Part shown: positions 23,280-35,814 of the stretch, piece by piece
Layout of the letters: the number at the start of each line of letters is the position of its first letter
How positions within the stretch are numbered: the first letter of the stretch is position 1
Assembly (NCBI GenBank): GCA_030737835.1
Contig: CM060857.1
Coordinates: 4,095,279 to 4,159,278, forward strand
Length of the DNA: 64,000 bases
Direction of reading: 5' to 3'
Source of the DNA: Acorus gramineus
Lineage: Eukaryota; Streptophyta; Magnoliopsida; Acorales; Acoraceae
Made by a program: the position numbers and the translations under genes
Notes under the pieces: model-generated
The model's input: only the letters and a program-made list of their open reading frames with translations
Databases searched by the model: none
What the model was told of the DNA's origin: nothing

Positions 23280-26077
23280 CTCACACAAATGACACAATCA
23301 TGGAAAAATGGAAAACATTATAGTTAGTCATGCAAGCAAACATATGTAATTGTCTAATAAAATTCATATTCTTATAAAGTATAAAATAGATATGTGAACC
23401 AATTTAATGCACACATCTTAATGTTTTTTTTTTCTTTTTCTAATAGAGTATAAAATGACATAATGTGACGTCAACAAAAATAACTAAGATCGCGTTTAGG
23501 TGAATTTTGTAGCATTTGATGTTTTTTAGCATTTCTTTGTTACATATTTTACATTTTTAAAATTATGAAAATAATACTTTTCATAAGTAGACTGAATTTT
23601 TGAAAAGCTGATGGTTCAACCGCATATCCAAGCGAACCCTAAAAAGTGTCTCGTTATAATGGCACCCAACAGTTATAATATAAATTCAATTTTATCATTT
23701 TGAGATGCTTTTTGGTGAGTGAGTCAATCTGGTTAAAGTGGCACTTCAAAGGTGCACAATTTAAGTAGTGATGGAACTTTTTAGCCATTAAGGATTGGCC
23801 ATCTGGTCCATGATTCTGAGTCTGACCTGAACCAGACTCAAAATTTTCAGATCGAAACCCAACCCGACCTATGTATGGGGTCGAAGAGACTTGAGTTCAA
23901 TGTCTTCAAATGTCTTCAACGGTTGACCTAGGAGTAGCGGCGGAGTCAGAAATTTGTTTTAGTGAGGGCGAACTTAAATTGAAGCCAATTTTTTTTTTTT
24001 TTACTAAGCAACAACAATCAAATTATAGATTTTTCAAAATACATAATATATTTTAAATTGACATAGCAATTAAAGTTTCAAGATTTGTTTAAAAGGTTCA
24101 AACAAGAAGAATAACAAAAAATGATGTTAATTGCCTCTTTTAAAACTACTAAAAAAAAAGATAATGTATGAGCTTCATTTGTAATTCCAATAAGATGGAC
24201 CAGAGAAAAAAATTTAATAAAAGAAACATAAAAAATAAAAATTTAACCAAATAGATAAACGAATATTCAAATAGAAACTATTGTATAACCAGAATAATTT
24301 ATTCATGAGCCAAACAAACAAAACTAAATATGAAAAGATGTACTACTCTTATAAATATAATCATAAAATAATTTAATCAACAAACAAAGCTACCTAATAC
24401 ATCTCTTAACAAATTTAAATTTATTAATATTCGATCAAACTACAACATATATATACACACTAAACCAAAAAAACCATACATATATACACATACCAGTAAT
24501 TGCAAACCGAGTGGGGGCAGCTAAGCCACTGCCCAGGAGCCCACCCAAATAAATCTCTTTTAGGCTAATGTTTTTAAGAGTTGTTTAAATTTATTATTTA
24601 TGAATTTTTAGTTATTTTATCTTTGTATAATAAAACTTCGTGAGACAATTAGTGAACTTGACAATGAACAAACCATATTATTTTACATATTTTCTTTCTT
24701 CTTTTTAAAAAAACATCATATAATGATTATACCTTAAATTAATACTTTAATTTAATGCAAATTATTTAATTAAGTCTGCCTGAAGCTTGACCCAGCCCGT
24801 TTTGAAAATATTTTCACGGGCCAGAGGGGGTCCAACTCGGATCAAACCCAGCCTAGGACCATCCGGCCCGGCCCATGGACACCTCAACCCATCTGCCTTT
24901 GTAGATCTCTAATGCGTGTTGAGTTCCCGATTTATAGTTTATTTATTTATTGAATCTCGTTCTAATGCTTTTTCTTTCTAATAGCGTCTATACAGTGAAT
25001 GATATATAGTTCATATTTATAGCCTCCAACAAGCAAAGAATTCAACCTGTCAATTATTTATAAAAAAATTCTGTATCGAACTTATACAAATTTGTTCGGA
25101 TCACTACTAATTTGTATGTACTTCATTTTTGTGAAAGCACGTCAATATCTATATTATATTTTAAAAAATGATCGCAACAATTATTAGGCTTTGATTGGAT
25201 ATGAGATTGGTGAGACGTTGAGATTTTGAAAATCTTTCTGGTTTTTTTAAAAGCATTATTTAGGTAGATTTTCAAACGATGAGAATTTTAACAAAGAAAC
25301 CATGTGAATGTTAGAACGCAAAAGCACAAACATCGTTTGAATCCGTGTTTAACTTATGAAAATACAAACTCGGCCCAAACTTAGATCCAAAACTAAGGAT
25401 CCGTTCGTAAATGAGGTGGGGGCATCCACGGTTGCTCAACATCGGAGGGGGGGGGGGGGGGGGACCGGTGGTGAGTGAAATAGCGTTTCATGGAGTTGGG
25501 GAACGCGGAGGAAAACGGGGATAAAACATATACGTTGGGTTGGAGATGCGAACGTGAAAATAGTTGTTTGTGCATGAGGTCGCATCTGCCAGCGCCCACC
25601 ATCGCCAAACGCTCCCAAACCTCTTTGCTAAATGGACCCTAAGTACAAATCATTCTAGCTGATCATAAACGCAATATGTAGGATCAAATAATACAACAAA
25701 ACACACATAACCACACCTGCAATACCAAACCACATATTAGCATATATTACATACCCAACCCTCACAAATCCTTCAATAAGCTCATACTGGCCATCAAATC
25801 CAAGGAAGTCATTCAAAAGTAGTACTATCTAAACATATATAACAGCACTCATAAACAAACAAAGCTAGCAAGTGACATTTTTTTTTATTAAACTTTGAAC
25901 ATTTCCATTTCAAAATGAATTCAAAATGGACAACGTCCGAACATGAGAAAGACGTAGGAGCGACAGAAAATAAAAAAAAAGGAGCAAGCAAAATGAGAAA
26001 CAAGAAGGGAAGGAGTCATGAGCGCGCCTGAAGAGAAGTGTGAGCAACAACCATACATATAGAGCTTAATTAGCCTT
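23280..26077. other. Spacer between AKR and the secreted-protein gene
   Basis: AT-rich, no gene recognised. It holds a GC-richer patch at 23805-23990 and the first copy of a block repeated at 61612-63990 (separate entry). The short Pro-rich open frames around 25393-25618 and 25921-26172 look like chance frames beside a poly-G run. Confidence 0.5.
24765..25870 (+). repeat. Segmental duplication, copy 1
   Basis: This block matches 61612-63990 in the same orientation, for example GGCCCGGCCCATGG/A-ACACCTCAACCCATCTG, TATAGCCTCCAACAAGCAA and CACACCTGCAATACCAAACC, all in the same order. Copy 1 lacks the insertions present in copy 2 and has the single TTTGAAAAT (24801-24809) that is duplicated around the insertion in copy 2. 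It lies just downstream (3') of the small secreted-protein gene. Confidence 0.85.
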
Positions 26078-26320
26078 TCATGGGACAGTAGGGATCTTGG
26101 GAATGGTAGGGATGGTCGGTATGTCGGGGATCTTCGGCACGGCGGGGTTCGTTGGAATCGTCGGAATCGCAAACATTGGAGTGAGTGGCAATGGAGTAAG
26201 TTGGATCTTCTGCGGCGAATTGGCCAAAAGACGTCGGGCAGCGTGGCTCATGGAGAAGTTGGTTGTTGAGAAGATGATGAGGAGGAAGGAGAGGAGGAGG
26301 AAGTGTGTCTTGGGAGCCAT
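26078..26320 (-). CDS. Small secreted Pro/Ile-repeat protein (putative cell-wall protein)
   Basis: Eighty residues, no intron. Residues 1-27 form a signal peptide (hydrophobic FLLLSFLLIIF core, likely cleavage after SHA). The mature part is basic at first (ARRLLA) and then consists of Ile-Pro-Thr/Lys-Ile-Pro repeats to the end (IPTIPTIPKIPTVP). This composition fits small plant apoplastic or cell-wall proteins; I do not recognise a precise family. The ATG has a strong context (GCCATGG) and sits about 72 bp downstream of a TATA box. DNA 3' of the gene is duplicated at 61.6-64.0 kb, so a paralogue may lie just beyond the right edge. Confidence 0.75.
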   Translation of the reverse strand: MAPKTHFLLLSFLLIIFSTTNFSMSHAARRLLANSPQKIQLTPLPLTPMFAIPTIPTNPAVPKIPDIPTIPTIPKIPTVP

Positions 26321-26391
26321 GGATGGTTGAGAGGAGTGGATATGGATGGGTTGGTGTTAATATGTGGAGGTTGAAACTAGGGTTGGGATGG

Positions 26392-26399
26392 TTTTTATA
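26392..26399 (-). promoter_or_regulatory. TATA box of the secreted-protein gene
   Basis: The minus strand reads CTATAAAAACC, about 72 bp upstream of the ATG at 26320. Spacing and sequence fit a plant core promoter. Confidence 0.65.
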
Positions 26400-26840
26400 G
26401 GGAAGTTTTGGTGGTGACTTTTGACTTTCGAGGCGTTTGTAAATGGGTTTGGATGGTTTTGGAGATTATGATTTTGCTGAAATTATATTTTCGTTGTGTT
26501 TGAAAATGAGTTTAAAAATGGACTTTTTGTTTAAAACAATTTCTGAAAATAGCTCTTCCAGAAGCAAGTTTTTGTTGGATTTTTGAAAAGCTGCTTTTAA
26601 TAACTAAATTAAAGCAGTTTTTCACGCGCTTCCTTTGAAACGAATTTGGATAATTATGATTTCTGCAAAAGCAAAATCTTTTAAATCTGTGTGTTCAAAC
26701 TTATTTTCAAACACCATAGTGGTTTCAATTTTTGATGAAAGAGAAAAATATATTTTACTTACAAAAATAGGTTTTTATATAGCAAAACATCGATTTTTTG
26801 GAAAAGTGTTTTCAAAAGCTATTCTGTATCCCTTATTAAT

Positions 26841-27116
26841 TTGTTAAATAGTGCAGGAGAAGGTCCACCCCAGTTGAGACAGTTGATTATGCAAATTCGT
26901 CAGCTGAATTGGGCATCAGACCAGGTTCAGTTTACTCAAGTGCACAGACAAGTGGTTGCTGCTCCAGACTTCTTGGTGAAGTTTGCTCGTCAGACTCAAA
27001 TGCGAGCCATGGTAGATGGATTACAACATGATAGTATTAGGGGTCTTTTAAATTCTGTACAACAAAGCTTGTTTATATGTACTCAGTTAAGGTCTGGACA
27101 AGAGGTTTTTGTGTGA
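26841..27116 (+). pseudogene. RNase H-like fragment of a LINE-type element
   Basis: A 91-codon frame whose first half reads like the C-terminal half of the RNase H domain found in plant non-LTR elements: LRQLIMQIRQLNW, then VQFTQVHRQVVAAPDFLVKFA, corresponding to a usual V-x-H-V-x-R-x-x-N-x-x-A-D-x-L-A-K motif. The Asn and several Ala positions are altered and the rest of ORF2 is missing, so it is a remnant. Confidence 0.5.
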
Positions 27117-29590
27117 ATGCTCAAATGTCCACCTGATGGTTTTTGATGCATATTAAATATATGCCCTTTCACAAGGGCCTTTCAGTTTAAAAAAAAAATT
27201 ACATTAGAATTAGCTAAAGCAAAGGAGAAAATAAAAGTATTTTATATTATGCTTTTCTTTTATGAAAGAGGGATAATTTTTTTTTCACGAGTGCCATAAT
27301 GGATTATGGATAATGGACTACAGAGTCTCCTAACAAATCAATACAAGTACCAAAAAGTTTGGACTAACATACATAAGTACATACTTTTTTTGGATTAGGA
27401 GACTACGACCAACTCAAGGGCTCTATGCAGGCCATTTTTTATCTAAATAATTATTCTTGATAGAGAAATTATCAAATTCATCATGCTTTTCAAAAATTTA
27501 TCACAAGTCAACCATGCGACAGTCATTTTTTTAAGTTTAACTTTTAAATTCAAATTGAATATTAAATCAATAAAATAATAAATTTTAAGTTTTAAAATCT
27601 TAAAATTATTTAGTTTGTTTACATTTATATTCAATCTTATCTTATTGATTTTAAGACTTAGTGTTTTTGAATGTTTATCAAACAATTTAAAATGATTTGG
27701 ACGTTTGGATATTCTGTTTCACCAAAAAAAGAAAAAGATCAGACGGTTGTTATTCAAATAGTTTGAATAACAACCGTTCGATCATTACCTAAATTTTGAA
27801 ATTATTATTTAAATTATAATTGAACCTAGATTACACAAAAAATTACCGAAATTGTTTTCATTAAAATCCTTCAAACAACTCATTTTCTCTAGGTAGTTAT
27901 TGTATTCAAATTTAAATAAAAAACACATATAGTTAACATATGAAACTGTTACATTTTATATTGGTAGTTACAAATACATTTCTTAAATGTTTACATCTCT
28001 CACAATGATTTGTTACATTTATATAAAAACTGTTACATTTATATAGATGGAACAAACAATTATATTTACCTAAATGTCAAACAGTTACATTTACTATTTA
28101 AAATTATCTATTTCAATTTTTAGTGCACTGCCTTCCAAAGAAAATGTATCAGAATCCTCTGTAAAAGTATGTACTTCACTGTTACATTTATACGTCATTT
28201 CTATTTGCATTGTTAAAAGAAATGCACAACATGAGATAATGTTACATTTTAGAGTACTGTTACATTTATGAATGTAACAAAATTGTGTAAATGAATATCC
28301 GAGTTCGGGAGTCTAATATAAACATCACACGAACCAGTAATAATTAAATGTAACAATATCAAAATTACATTTATGAAATTATAACGAAACAAATATAAAA
28401 AAAAAGTGTGAAATAGTGATCAAAACATAAAAAAAATTCATTTTTTGAATTGAAACATGTAACATAGATTGAATATTTGATCATCAAAAATTTAATTTCA
28501 AATTCGATGTGACTTTCATTCAATAAGATAAATAAAAAATAAAAAAAAACAATTGACAAACTTGATCCGAAAGAGAGATCAATTTCGGGACTGCTACGAA
28601 TAAATTATAGGGATTAATGATTTTACACAATGCAAGGAAGAAGAAATACAGTAATTAATGAAATCTCCACAATCCTAGGAATAAATCAAACCGTTTTCCT
28701 TGTTTAGAGGTGGTTATCAATTAGAGGGTATAATAGGTAATGTGCTATTGCCACATCATGGGGCCTGTGATGGGGCCTGGAAAATTGGGGTCTAGGAATC
28801 ATTATTATTATTGTATATGTAACCGCGGAACGTAAGATCCTTATCAAAAAATTTGTTGCTTTTATAAATCAGATTAAGATTCATTTTTATCTTATATTTA
28901 AATTTCTAAATTTTGAGGATTATAGATAGACATCAACTACATATCTAATATCTAATAAATAATTACTAGTTATCATGCACGTGCTAATGCACAAAGTATA
29001 ACATTTCAAATTATATACTCAATTTAATAAATAATAATTATATTTATACAAGAACTAAATAATCATTGAATAAATAATAAAAAAAATGTGTTTATAAACA
29101 GAATGCTAAAAAAAGTATGCTGTTATTATACAAAGTTAACATACCCATATCTTAAGGCTGTCTATCGTTTTTTTTTTTTTTTTTAAAAAGAAAACATATC
29201 TACGTGTTAAAGAAAAAAAAAATTAAATACGTATTATTGGTCTGATCATTAATAAAATAAATGCAAACTCATCAATATTTTTGAGCCATGAATTTTTTAA
29301 AAATATATATAATGGTAAAAAGTGTGTTCACTTTTTTTACTCTCACAAATAAATCATTAAAAAAAATTAGAGTTAAAAAATATCTAAAAAAAACAATAAT
29401 CAAATAAGCATAAAAGAGAATGAAGACCACATTAAAATAATAATAGTAATTATTAATAATAAAATAAAAATTCGGAAAACTCTTTGCCTTTAAAAGAAAA
29501 TATTGCCAAGTATAATATATATATATATATATATATATAAATTATACAAAAACTAACTAATCCTTAGATAAAAAAAATAAAAAATATGTT
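27117..29590. other. AT-rich spacer
   Basis: No gene seen. At 27945-28275 the motif TGTTACATTT(A) or its close variants recurs about eight times at irregular spacing. At 29514-29540 there is a TA dinucleotide run. Confidence 0.5.
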
Positions 29591-29605
29591 TATAAATATA
29601 ATGTT

Positions 29606-29768
29606 TTTTTTCAAGGCTTACATGTGTTCAAGATAGGTCTTAGTATCGAGTTTTGGTGCTGACTTAACCTCTATGTATTCCTGTGGGTTGAGGATACATA
29701 GGCAAAGGTAGCCTACCTAGCTCAGCTATAAGGTAGCTATGGGGGATCCCTAGTTATCAAAAAATAAA
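29606..29768 (+). mobile_element. SINE-like insertion with 15-bp target duplication
   Basis: Flanked by a perfect 15-bp direct repeat, TATAAATATAATGTT, at 29591-29605 and 29769-29783. The insert ends in an A-rich tail (TTATCAAAAAATA). Its 3' half (AGGCAAAGGTAGCCTACCTA...AAGGTAGC) resembles the body of the SINE at 9258-9466 (GGCAGAGGTAGCC...TAAGGTCAGCC), so it is probably a diverged member of the same superfamily. The tRNA boxes are eroded. Confidence 0.65.
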
Positions 29769-30494
29769 TATAAATATAATGTTAATAGAATGTGCTACTA
29801 TTATATTGAATATACAAAGACAACACGAATGAAATATCAATCACAAGTATCCTGTAAGAAGGTTAGGGTATCAAATCTAGAGGAGCACCCATTTTTTTAT
29901 AAAAAGTATCCCTTAAGAAAAATATAAAAAATATGTTGAACATAATACTGGTTTAATCACTAATATAATAACAAAAATAAATGAAAAATAATCAATATTT
30001 TCATGTTAGTAAAATATCAAAATATACAGAACGTTCTAAAGTTGGTGCATCTTTTCTATCCTAAAAAATAAACAAGTAAAAAAAAACATTGTATATAGAA
30101 TCTTGAGGAAAAAAAATCCAAGCACACATCATATATAAATCCAGAAAAAACCTCACACAATCTCTCTCTCTCTCTCTCATCTATAGACTGAATGAATCTC
30201 ACAATGATTTCGCTAAACATTTAATATCATCAAAAGAAAAAAAATTAATCTAAACTATCTCCCGATAAATCAGGAAAACATGTTCCATAAATTTCACATC
30301 ACATCACATCACATATATATACAAATTACATTAAATACAAATTAATTTGATATATATTATTTCTAAAACAATACCTTTGATTTGAGTTTTTCAATATTAA
30401 TTTTATTCCTTGCTACAAAGAATTTATTAGATTATTTAAAATTAATTAATTGTTATTTAAAGAATCTCTAAGAACTTAGAAATTAATTACAAGT

Positions 30495-31015
30495 TTTTTA
30501 GATCACCCACTTATTATTTTTAGACCTCTAAGACTTTTATAGTTTTTTTTTTAATCCCCAATTTAGTGAAACATTTTTTCTAGGTCCCCACACATGCTTT
30601 CTATTAGTAACACCATTAAATGTGACCATTTTACCCTTGCCATCCATATTACCATGTACATTGTTATGCTCTATGGATATAATGTTAATTTCTCTAGCAC
30701 ACATTAATATCTCTAGATGTATTGATAATTTCATACTGTGGTCGTTATCGTGACAAGATCGGAGAGAGAAGAGACAACTTCTTCGTGTGTTGACTATTAT
30801 TGTGACGGGAGATGGATCTAAGTGAGAGAAGTTTGAATTCATGTAGATGGGTGGGAGAGAGGAGCAAATGAAAAATACAAAAGCATTGAGGGATAGAAAT
30901 GGAATGAAATAGGAAAATGATGGCCTCAAGTGAATGGAATGACCTAAAAAAATACATTCATTGATTAGGACTTACTCCAAAAGTGTGAGAGACCTCAAAC
31001 TAATAAGCGGCTGAT
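30495..31015. mobile_element. Non-autonomous DNA transposon with long degenerate inverted repeats
   Basis: Left side ...CACTTATTATTTTTAGACCTCTAAGACTTTT... matches the reverse complement of the right side ...GCTTATTAGTTTGAGGTCTCTCACACTTTT..., including a shared TTTTTTAGGTC / TTTTCTAGGTC stretch about 80 bp in. Exact ends and target duplication could not be fixed. The Ser/Ile/Leu-rich frame inside (minus, 30537-30929) is not supported as a gene. Confidence 0.5.
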
Positions 31016-31429
31016 ATGAGGAACTGATAAATTGCTTAAAAAATAGATTATCCACATTCGTATAACAAACAAAATTGTTTTCTATTCAGTTAAATTAATG
31101 ATACATTGATACTCCGCATAAGATTTAACAAACAAAATATATTTAACAGTAGTTCAAATTTTCATTTCTTTTTATCGCCTCGTCAGTCATATATAATGAT
31201 AGTTATACGTGGGTTTTGATGATATATATATTCATGTAATATAACTTATATTTGGACAAATTAATTGTGATCATATTTGGTAATATTTAATTTTGTGTTT
31301 CCCGGGGTGCATAGATATTTTTTTTGTCTCATTTCATTTTATTTACTATAAATAATTAATTTATTTTTCTACAATTGAAATAATTAATACTTCACATGGG
31401 AAAATTAAACCAGAATTCATTTATAGAAA

Positions 31430-31606
31430 TAAAAAAACTAACTTTTATTGAAATAATTAATTAGATAATAAAAATAATATCAGCATATTGAAAAGACCTA
31501 CTTACTCTTTCGGTGTTTCCATATGCACTAACCAATCCTCAATTATCCTAAAATATGAAAACATTCAATCAAACAAAAGATTACAATTTTTTTTTATTGT
31601 TAAGCA
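31430..31606 (+). repeat. First unit (left part) of the ~350-bp tandem repeat split by the copia element
   Basis: CCTACTTACTCT...ACTAACCAATCCTC...AAACATTCAATCAAACAAA...TTGTTAAGCATT matches 59395-59515 and 59745-59860. The unit resumes at 59282 on the other side of the copia insertion. Confidence 0.75.
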
Positions 31607-31611
31607 TTTTC

Positions 31612-31710
31612 TGTTGGGATTTTAATAAAACCCCTAAACCCTAGATCTCATGCAGATCAATGAAGAAAAGTCAATAATATGCATACCTGTCGCCATTGCT
31701 TTGAGGATAC
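31612..31710 (-). mobile_element. Copia 3' LTR, distal part
   Basis: Matches 59016-59111 of the 5' LTR (TTTTAATAAAACCC..., AAACCCTAGATCTCATG). It ends in GATAC, which is the left target duplication of element B (31706-31710). Confidence 0.9.
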
Positions 31711-32001
31711 TGTAGACAAAAAAAAAAGCTAGGGCCAAAACGGGCCTGCTGGGCCGGCCCACTGAGCCCTGTCAGGGCAGGGCCCAAATTTGGCCCTGTC
31801 AAGGCAGGGCCAAATTTTTTTTAAAAAAAAAAAAAAAAAAGAAGAAAGAAAGAAAAGAAAAAAAAAAGGAATTAGTCAAATTTAATTAAATCAAATCAAA
31901 TCAATAAATAAATAAAGAAAAAGTCAACAAATTTTTTTTTCCTAACTACCCACACCCCCTAAAACTACCCATTACCTTTTATAACCACCCCTCCCTTCCT
32001 C

Positions 32002-32008
32002 TATAAAT
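32002..32008 (+). promoter_or_regulatory. TATA box of element B 5' LTR
   Basis: CCTCTATAAATAGGAGG, about 290 bp from the LTR start; the identical motif is at 52268-52275 in the 3' LTR. It is a near-consensus plant TATA box. Confidence 0.8.
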
Positions 32009-33009
32009 AGGAGGGAGGGGGAGAGAGAAAAAAAAAAAAGGCAAGGAGGAACAAAGGCAAGAACAAAAAAAAAAAGCTTAAGGGAGAGAAGGAAGAAAGC
32101 CAAAGCAAGAAGAAGAAGAAGAAGAAGAAGAAGAAGGGTGGAAAAAAAATCCAAGGGAGAGATATACAAACTCTCCCTCAATTCCACCTTATTCTTGAAG
32201 AACCCACCAAAAGAAGGAGAAGTCAAGAAAGCCAAAGAAGAAGAAAAAGAAAAGTGTGGAGAAAATCTAAGGGAGAGAAATACTAACTCGCCCTCGATTC
32301 CACCTTCTTCTTGAAGAAAAGTATGGAGAAAATCCAAGGGAAAAAAAATACTAACTCTCTCTCGATTCCACTTTCTTCTTGAAGAATATCTTCACTTTGT
32401 TCACAAAGGAGAAAGTCCATAGAAGGAAATATCAAGAGAAAATGGCTTCAAATCAAATCACAAGTTCAAAAAAATCCAAGAAGGGTGAATGTCACGCCCC
32501 GGGCGTCCCCGAGACGCGGCAAGTGTATATAAAATATCAGAATCTACACAGGAGGTCAATAATATATCATACACAAGCAACCAGAATGACACACAGACAA
32601 TAAAAGCAGGGCTGACATGATATATACACCAAATGCGGAAGCTAAGACTGAATCTGTAATCAAAACACACTACAGACTCCATACATAATCACATGTCCTG
32701 TGAGAGCCAATATACATACAAGGACATCCAAATACACCCAAACGCGTGCCCAAGCACGGAAAATAATACATACCAGCTCAAGGGATGTTGATAGCCTCTG
32801 ATACTCGCGGGACGTGGCGCTACTCCGCTACTGATGAAGTCCCTCGGGGAGCTCCTCCTCCAGATCCGACTCAGATGACACTGAAGAAAAATATTGTGCG
32901 AGGGGGGGAGCCACACGCTCAGTGAACGGCACAACCCATGCATCACAGACAATATTGACCACAACCAGATAATTCTTAACATCCACAACCACATTACCAT
33001 AGCCACAAA

Positions 33010-33370
33010 TAACAACAATTCCTCAACTAGTGGGTCGCTAACGCCAACCCACTACACCCTCACCCTCACCCTCAATGGGTGACCAAGGATATTGGGACTA
33101 ATCAACACAAAACCAGCGGGTCGCTTCAGCCAACCCGCTACACCCTCACCCTCACCCCTCAAGGGGTGACCAAGGATATTGGGACTAACTACACCAATCC
33201 AGCAGGTCGCTATCGCCAACCTACTACACCCTCACCCTCACCCCTCAACAGGAGTGACATAGGATATTGGGACTGACAATCATCCATAGACAAATCCAGC
33301 GGGTCGCTCATCGCCAACCCACTACACCCTCACCCTCACCCTACTACGGGTGACATAGGCTCTTGGGACT
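33010..33370 (-). repeat. Four ~90-bp tandem repeats in solo LTR 1
   Basis: Each unit contains GGGTCGCT, GCCAAC, then CACTACACCCTCACCCTCAC and GGGTGACNNAGGATATTGGG. Solo LTR 2 carries two such units at 47370-47550, so the copy number differs between family members. Confidence 0.85.
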
Positions 33371-34259
33371 GACTAGGCTGTTGGTCACCCTTGGTCCACC
33401 GATAGTCTCTCCCCACTCCGTAGGTCGTTTGGCCACTCCCACATTCAGCACAGTCCTTCTACCAAATCAGGAGGCGCCTACTAATGGGATCCCCTGCACG
33501 GGACAACCTGTCTAACGCTGAGGTAGTCTCTACACGGATCCAACGAAGGGAACAGAACAACCTATCCATCGCATATGATCCACTCGGATCCGCAGACAAC
33601 ACATCATAACAACACTAATGTTCTGAATTCCTCAGAACCCACCAGGGCGCATAACTACGATGCGGGGAACATGCATAAGGTTGTAACAGGGTGGAATATC
33701 GTTGGGGAAAGAAACTCGGGAGGGCAGCGTGAGTTCCCGTTATAGGACACCCCGACAACCAAACAAGGAACACGGTGTACCCTAACCCGGGTCTCACCGC
33801 TGTCCTCGCAAGGCCCCTCCCCTATAATATTCACTATAACATGCAATTTAACAAATACTAGCATTTAATTTAATAAATAAACTAGTAGGGCACATGCATC
33901 GGTCGGGCTTCCTAACATGGAACCAGGGAACATGCTGCATGGCTCATATACATATCCTAAGGGTGCAAGTCCCTAACATGCAAGGTCTAGGGTAACATGC
34001 ATTCTACAATTAAATCATGCTCGCATGATATACATATTACACATGCCAATATCTATCCATGGTGCCCCAGGAGGTCGGTATACGCCCAAGTGCGTATAAC
34101 ACCTCTCTACTGGGTTGGATTGTCCCACTCACCGAAGTCCGGGTCGTCGCGCGACCGTCCGTCAAGATCTGCAAGACAGACATTCAATATGGTGAGAACA
34201 ATACATAAACACTCTAAAATACCCCAAACACACAAAACCCACAACTAAACACCTAACAC

Positions 34260-35450
34260 TCGGGCAAACGTGCATACGACCCGCACGCACGCTAACCCGA
34301 GCACTCCGGCTACCACCCGCACTGCCGGCAACCACCCGCACGGCCGCTCGACCGCCCGGGTGCACCGCCGCGCCTCAGCCAACACACCCCACGCACCGCC
34401 GAACCTCCCGGGTGCACCGCGCGCCCCCTGCGCCCCAGCGCAGCCGCCCGCGCGCACCCCGCACGCCTCGCGCTGGCCCGCGAGCACCCCGCACGCCCCG
34501 CGCGCAGCGCCTCGCCCCGCGCGCACCACCTCGCTCCGCCCGCACCCCGCGCGCACCACCTGCCTCTACCCGCACGCACCACGCGCGCACCGCCAGCTCC
34601 GCCCCGCGCGCACTCGGCGCGCACCACCAGCTCCCACACCGCGCGCATGCCTGCCTCTGCCCATCGCCCTGCGCGCACGCCCCACAGCGGTGCCCAGCGC
34701 CCAGCACCCTCGGCCAACACCCGGTACCCGCAACCCAGAGCCCAGCGCTCTGCGCCCAGCACCCGGGACCCTCACCCAGCGCCCACGCGCACGCACGCGC
34801 AGCACGCGCCCAGCGCGCCTGGCAGCACGCGCCCAGCGCGCCTGCCAGCCTGCCCACGCTGCTGCCCGCGTTGCCTGCCTGCGCGCGTCGCCGAGTGGCC
34901 CGAGCACTGCTCGCCTGCACGCCCAGGGCACTGCCCGCCTGATGCCCGAGCGCCCCTGCCCTGCACGCCTGCGCGCCCAGCCTGCCAGCCCGGCCTGCCA
35001 GCGCGCACAGCCACTACTCGCAGCCAGCCTGCACCGCACGCTTCCCTCTGCACCCCCCGAGCGCACGCCCGCGCGCGCACTTGCGCGCACGCGCTCGCGC
35101 GCCCAGCAAACTGGTGCACCTGCTCCCAGCCAACCCGAGCTAGCCCTGCCAGCCTGCCCAGTGCGCACGCCCAGCCCTGCTGGCCTCTAGCGCCAGCCGA
35201 ACGCCAGCACGCCCAGCAAACTGGTGTACCTGCCCCCAGCACCGCCCGAGCGCACGCACGCGTGAACGCCCGCGCGCACGCCCGCGCCAACCACTGCGCC
35301 TGCTGCCCTGCCCGAGACAGCAGCCAGCCACCCCGAGCTCCCCTACCACCCACCTCCGACCACCCCACAGCCTCCGACCACCTCCCACAACCCCCCGACG
35401 GCCACCCACCGCCGTCAACCTCCACCCAACCCCATTTCCACCCTCCTAGC
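34260..35450 (-). repeat. GC-rich, CpG-dense low-complexity segment in solo LTR 1
   Basis: About 1.2 kb built from degenerate CGCGCGCCCAGC / GCGCACCACC / CCCGCGCGCA motifs, in sharp contrast to the AT-rich surroundings. A related but shorter and differently arranged segment is at 48640-49300 in solo LTR 2. Open frames appear in most of the six frames because stop codons need A and T; none is supported as coding. Confidence 0.85.
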
Positions 35451-35806
35451 ATACATCTAGGCAAGAAAGAGAGGAAAAAGAGGCTTACCAAGGGGAGGAA
35501 AGCAAATCCGGTTGCTCTCCGCGCACCGAAACCTCTCCCAAAAGGTTTTCAACGCCCGGATCTACCTCCACCACCGAGATGGCTCAAATCAGGGACGAAG
35601 AGAGGGTGGACAGACGGCCAAAACTTGCCGGAATTGGGATTTGAAACCACCGGGGTGTAGATCGGGACCCGATCTACACTTCCTAGGTTTTAACTTTTAA
35701 GGTTTGAGGGGTCTAAGGGCCTCAAATGGAAGAAAAACGGAGGAGAGGAGAGAGAGGGCTCAAGGTAGGGGATGATGAATAGTGCCAGGATATTTTTTTC
35801 TTTCAC

Positions 35807-35814
35807 TTATATAG
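35807..35814 (-). promoter_or_regulatory. TATA box of solo LTR 1
   Basis: The minus strand reads CGCTATATAAGTG; solo LTR 2 has CACTATATAAGAG at 49699-49691 in the same place. Conservation of the motif and its distance from the LTR end supports the minus orientation. Confidence 0.65.

Noticed and set aside
26097..26330. Plus-strand Gly/Val/Met open frame
   Set aside because: Antisense shadow of the secreted Pro/Ile-repeat gene, which has signal peptide, TATA box and good start context.
31972..32337. Phe/Leu/Ser-rich minus-strand open frames in the LTR leader of element B (also 52245-52491)
   Set aside because: Antisense of a purine-rich GAA/GAG leader; no start context or domain.
34270..35660. 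Several long overlapping open frames on both strands (up to ~340 codons)
   Set aside because: They lie in a GC-rich low-complexity block where stop codons are rare in every frame; composition is Ala/Arg/Pro/Cys repeats with no domain.
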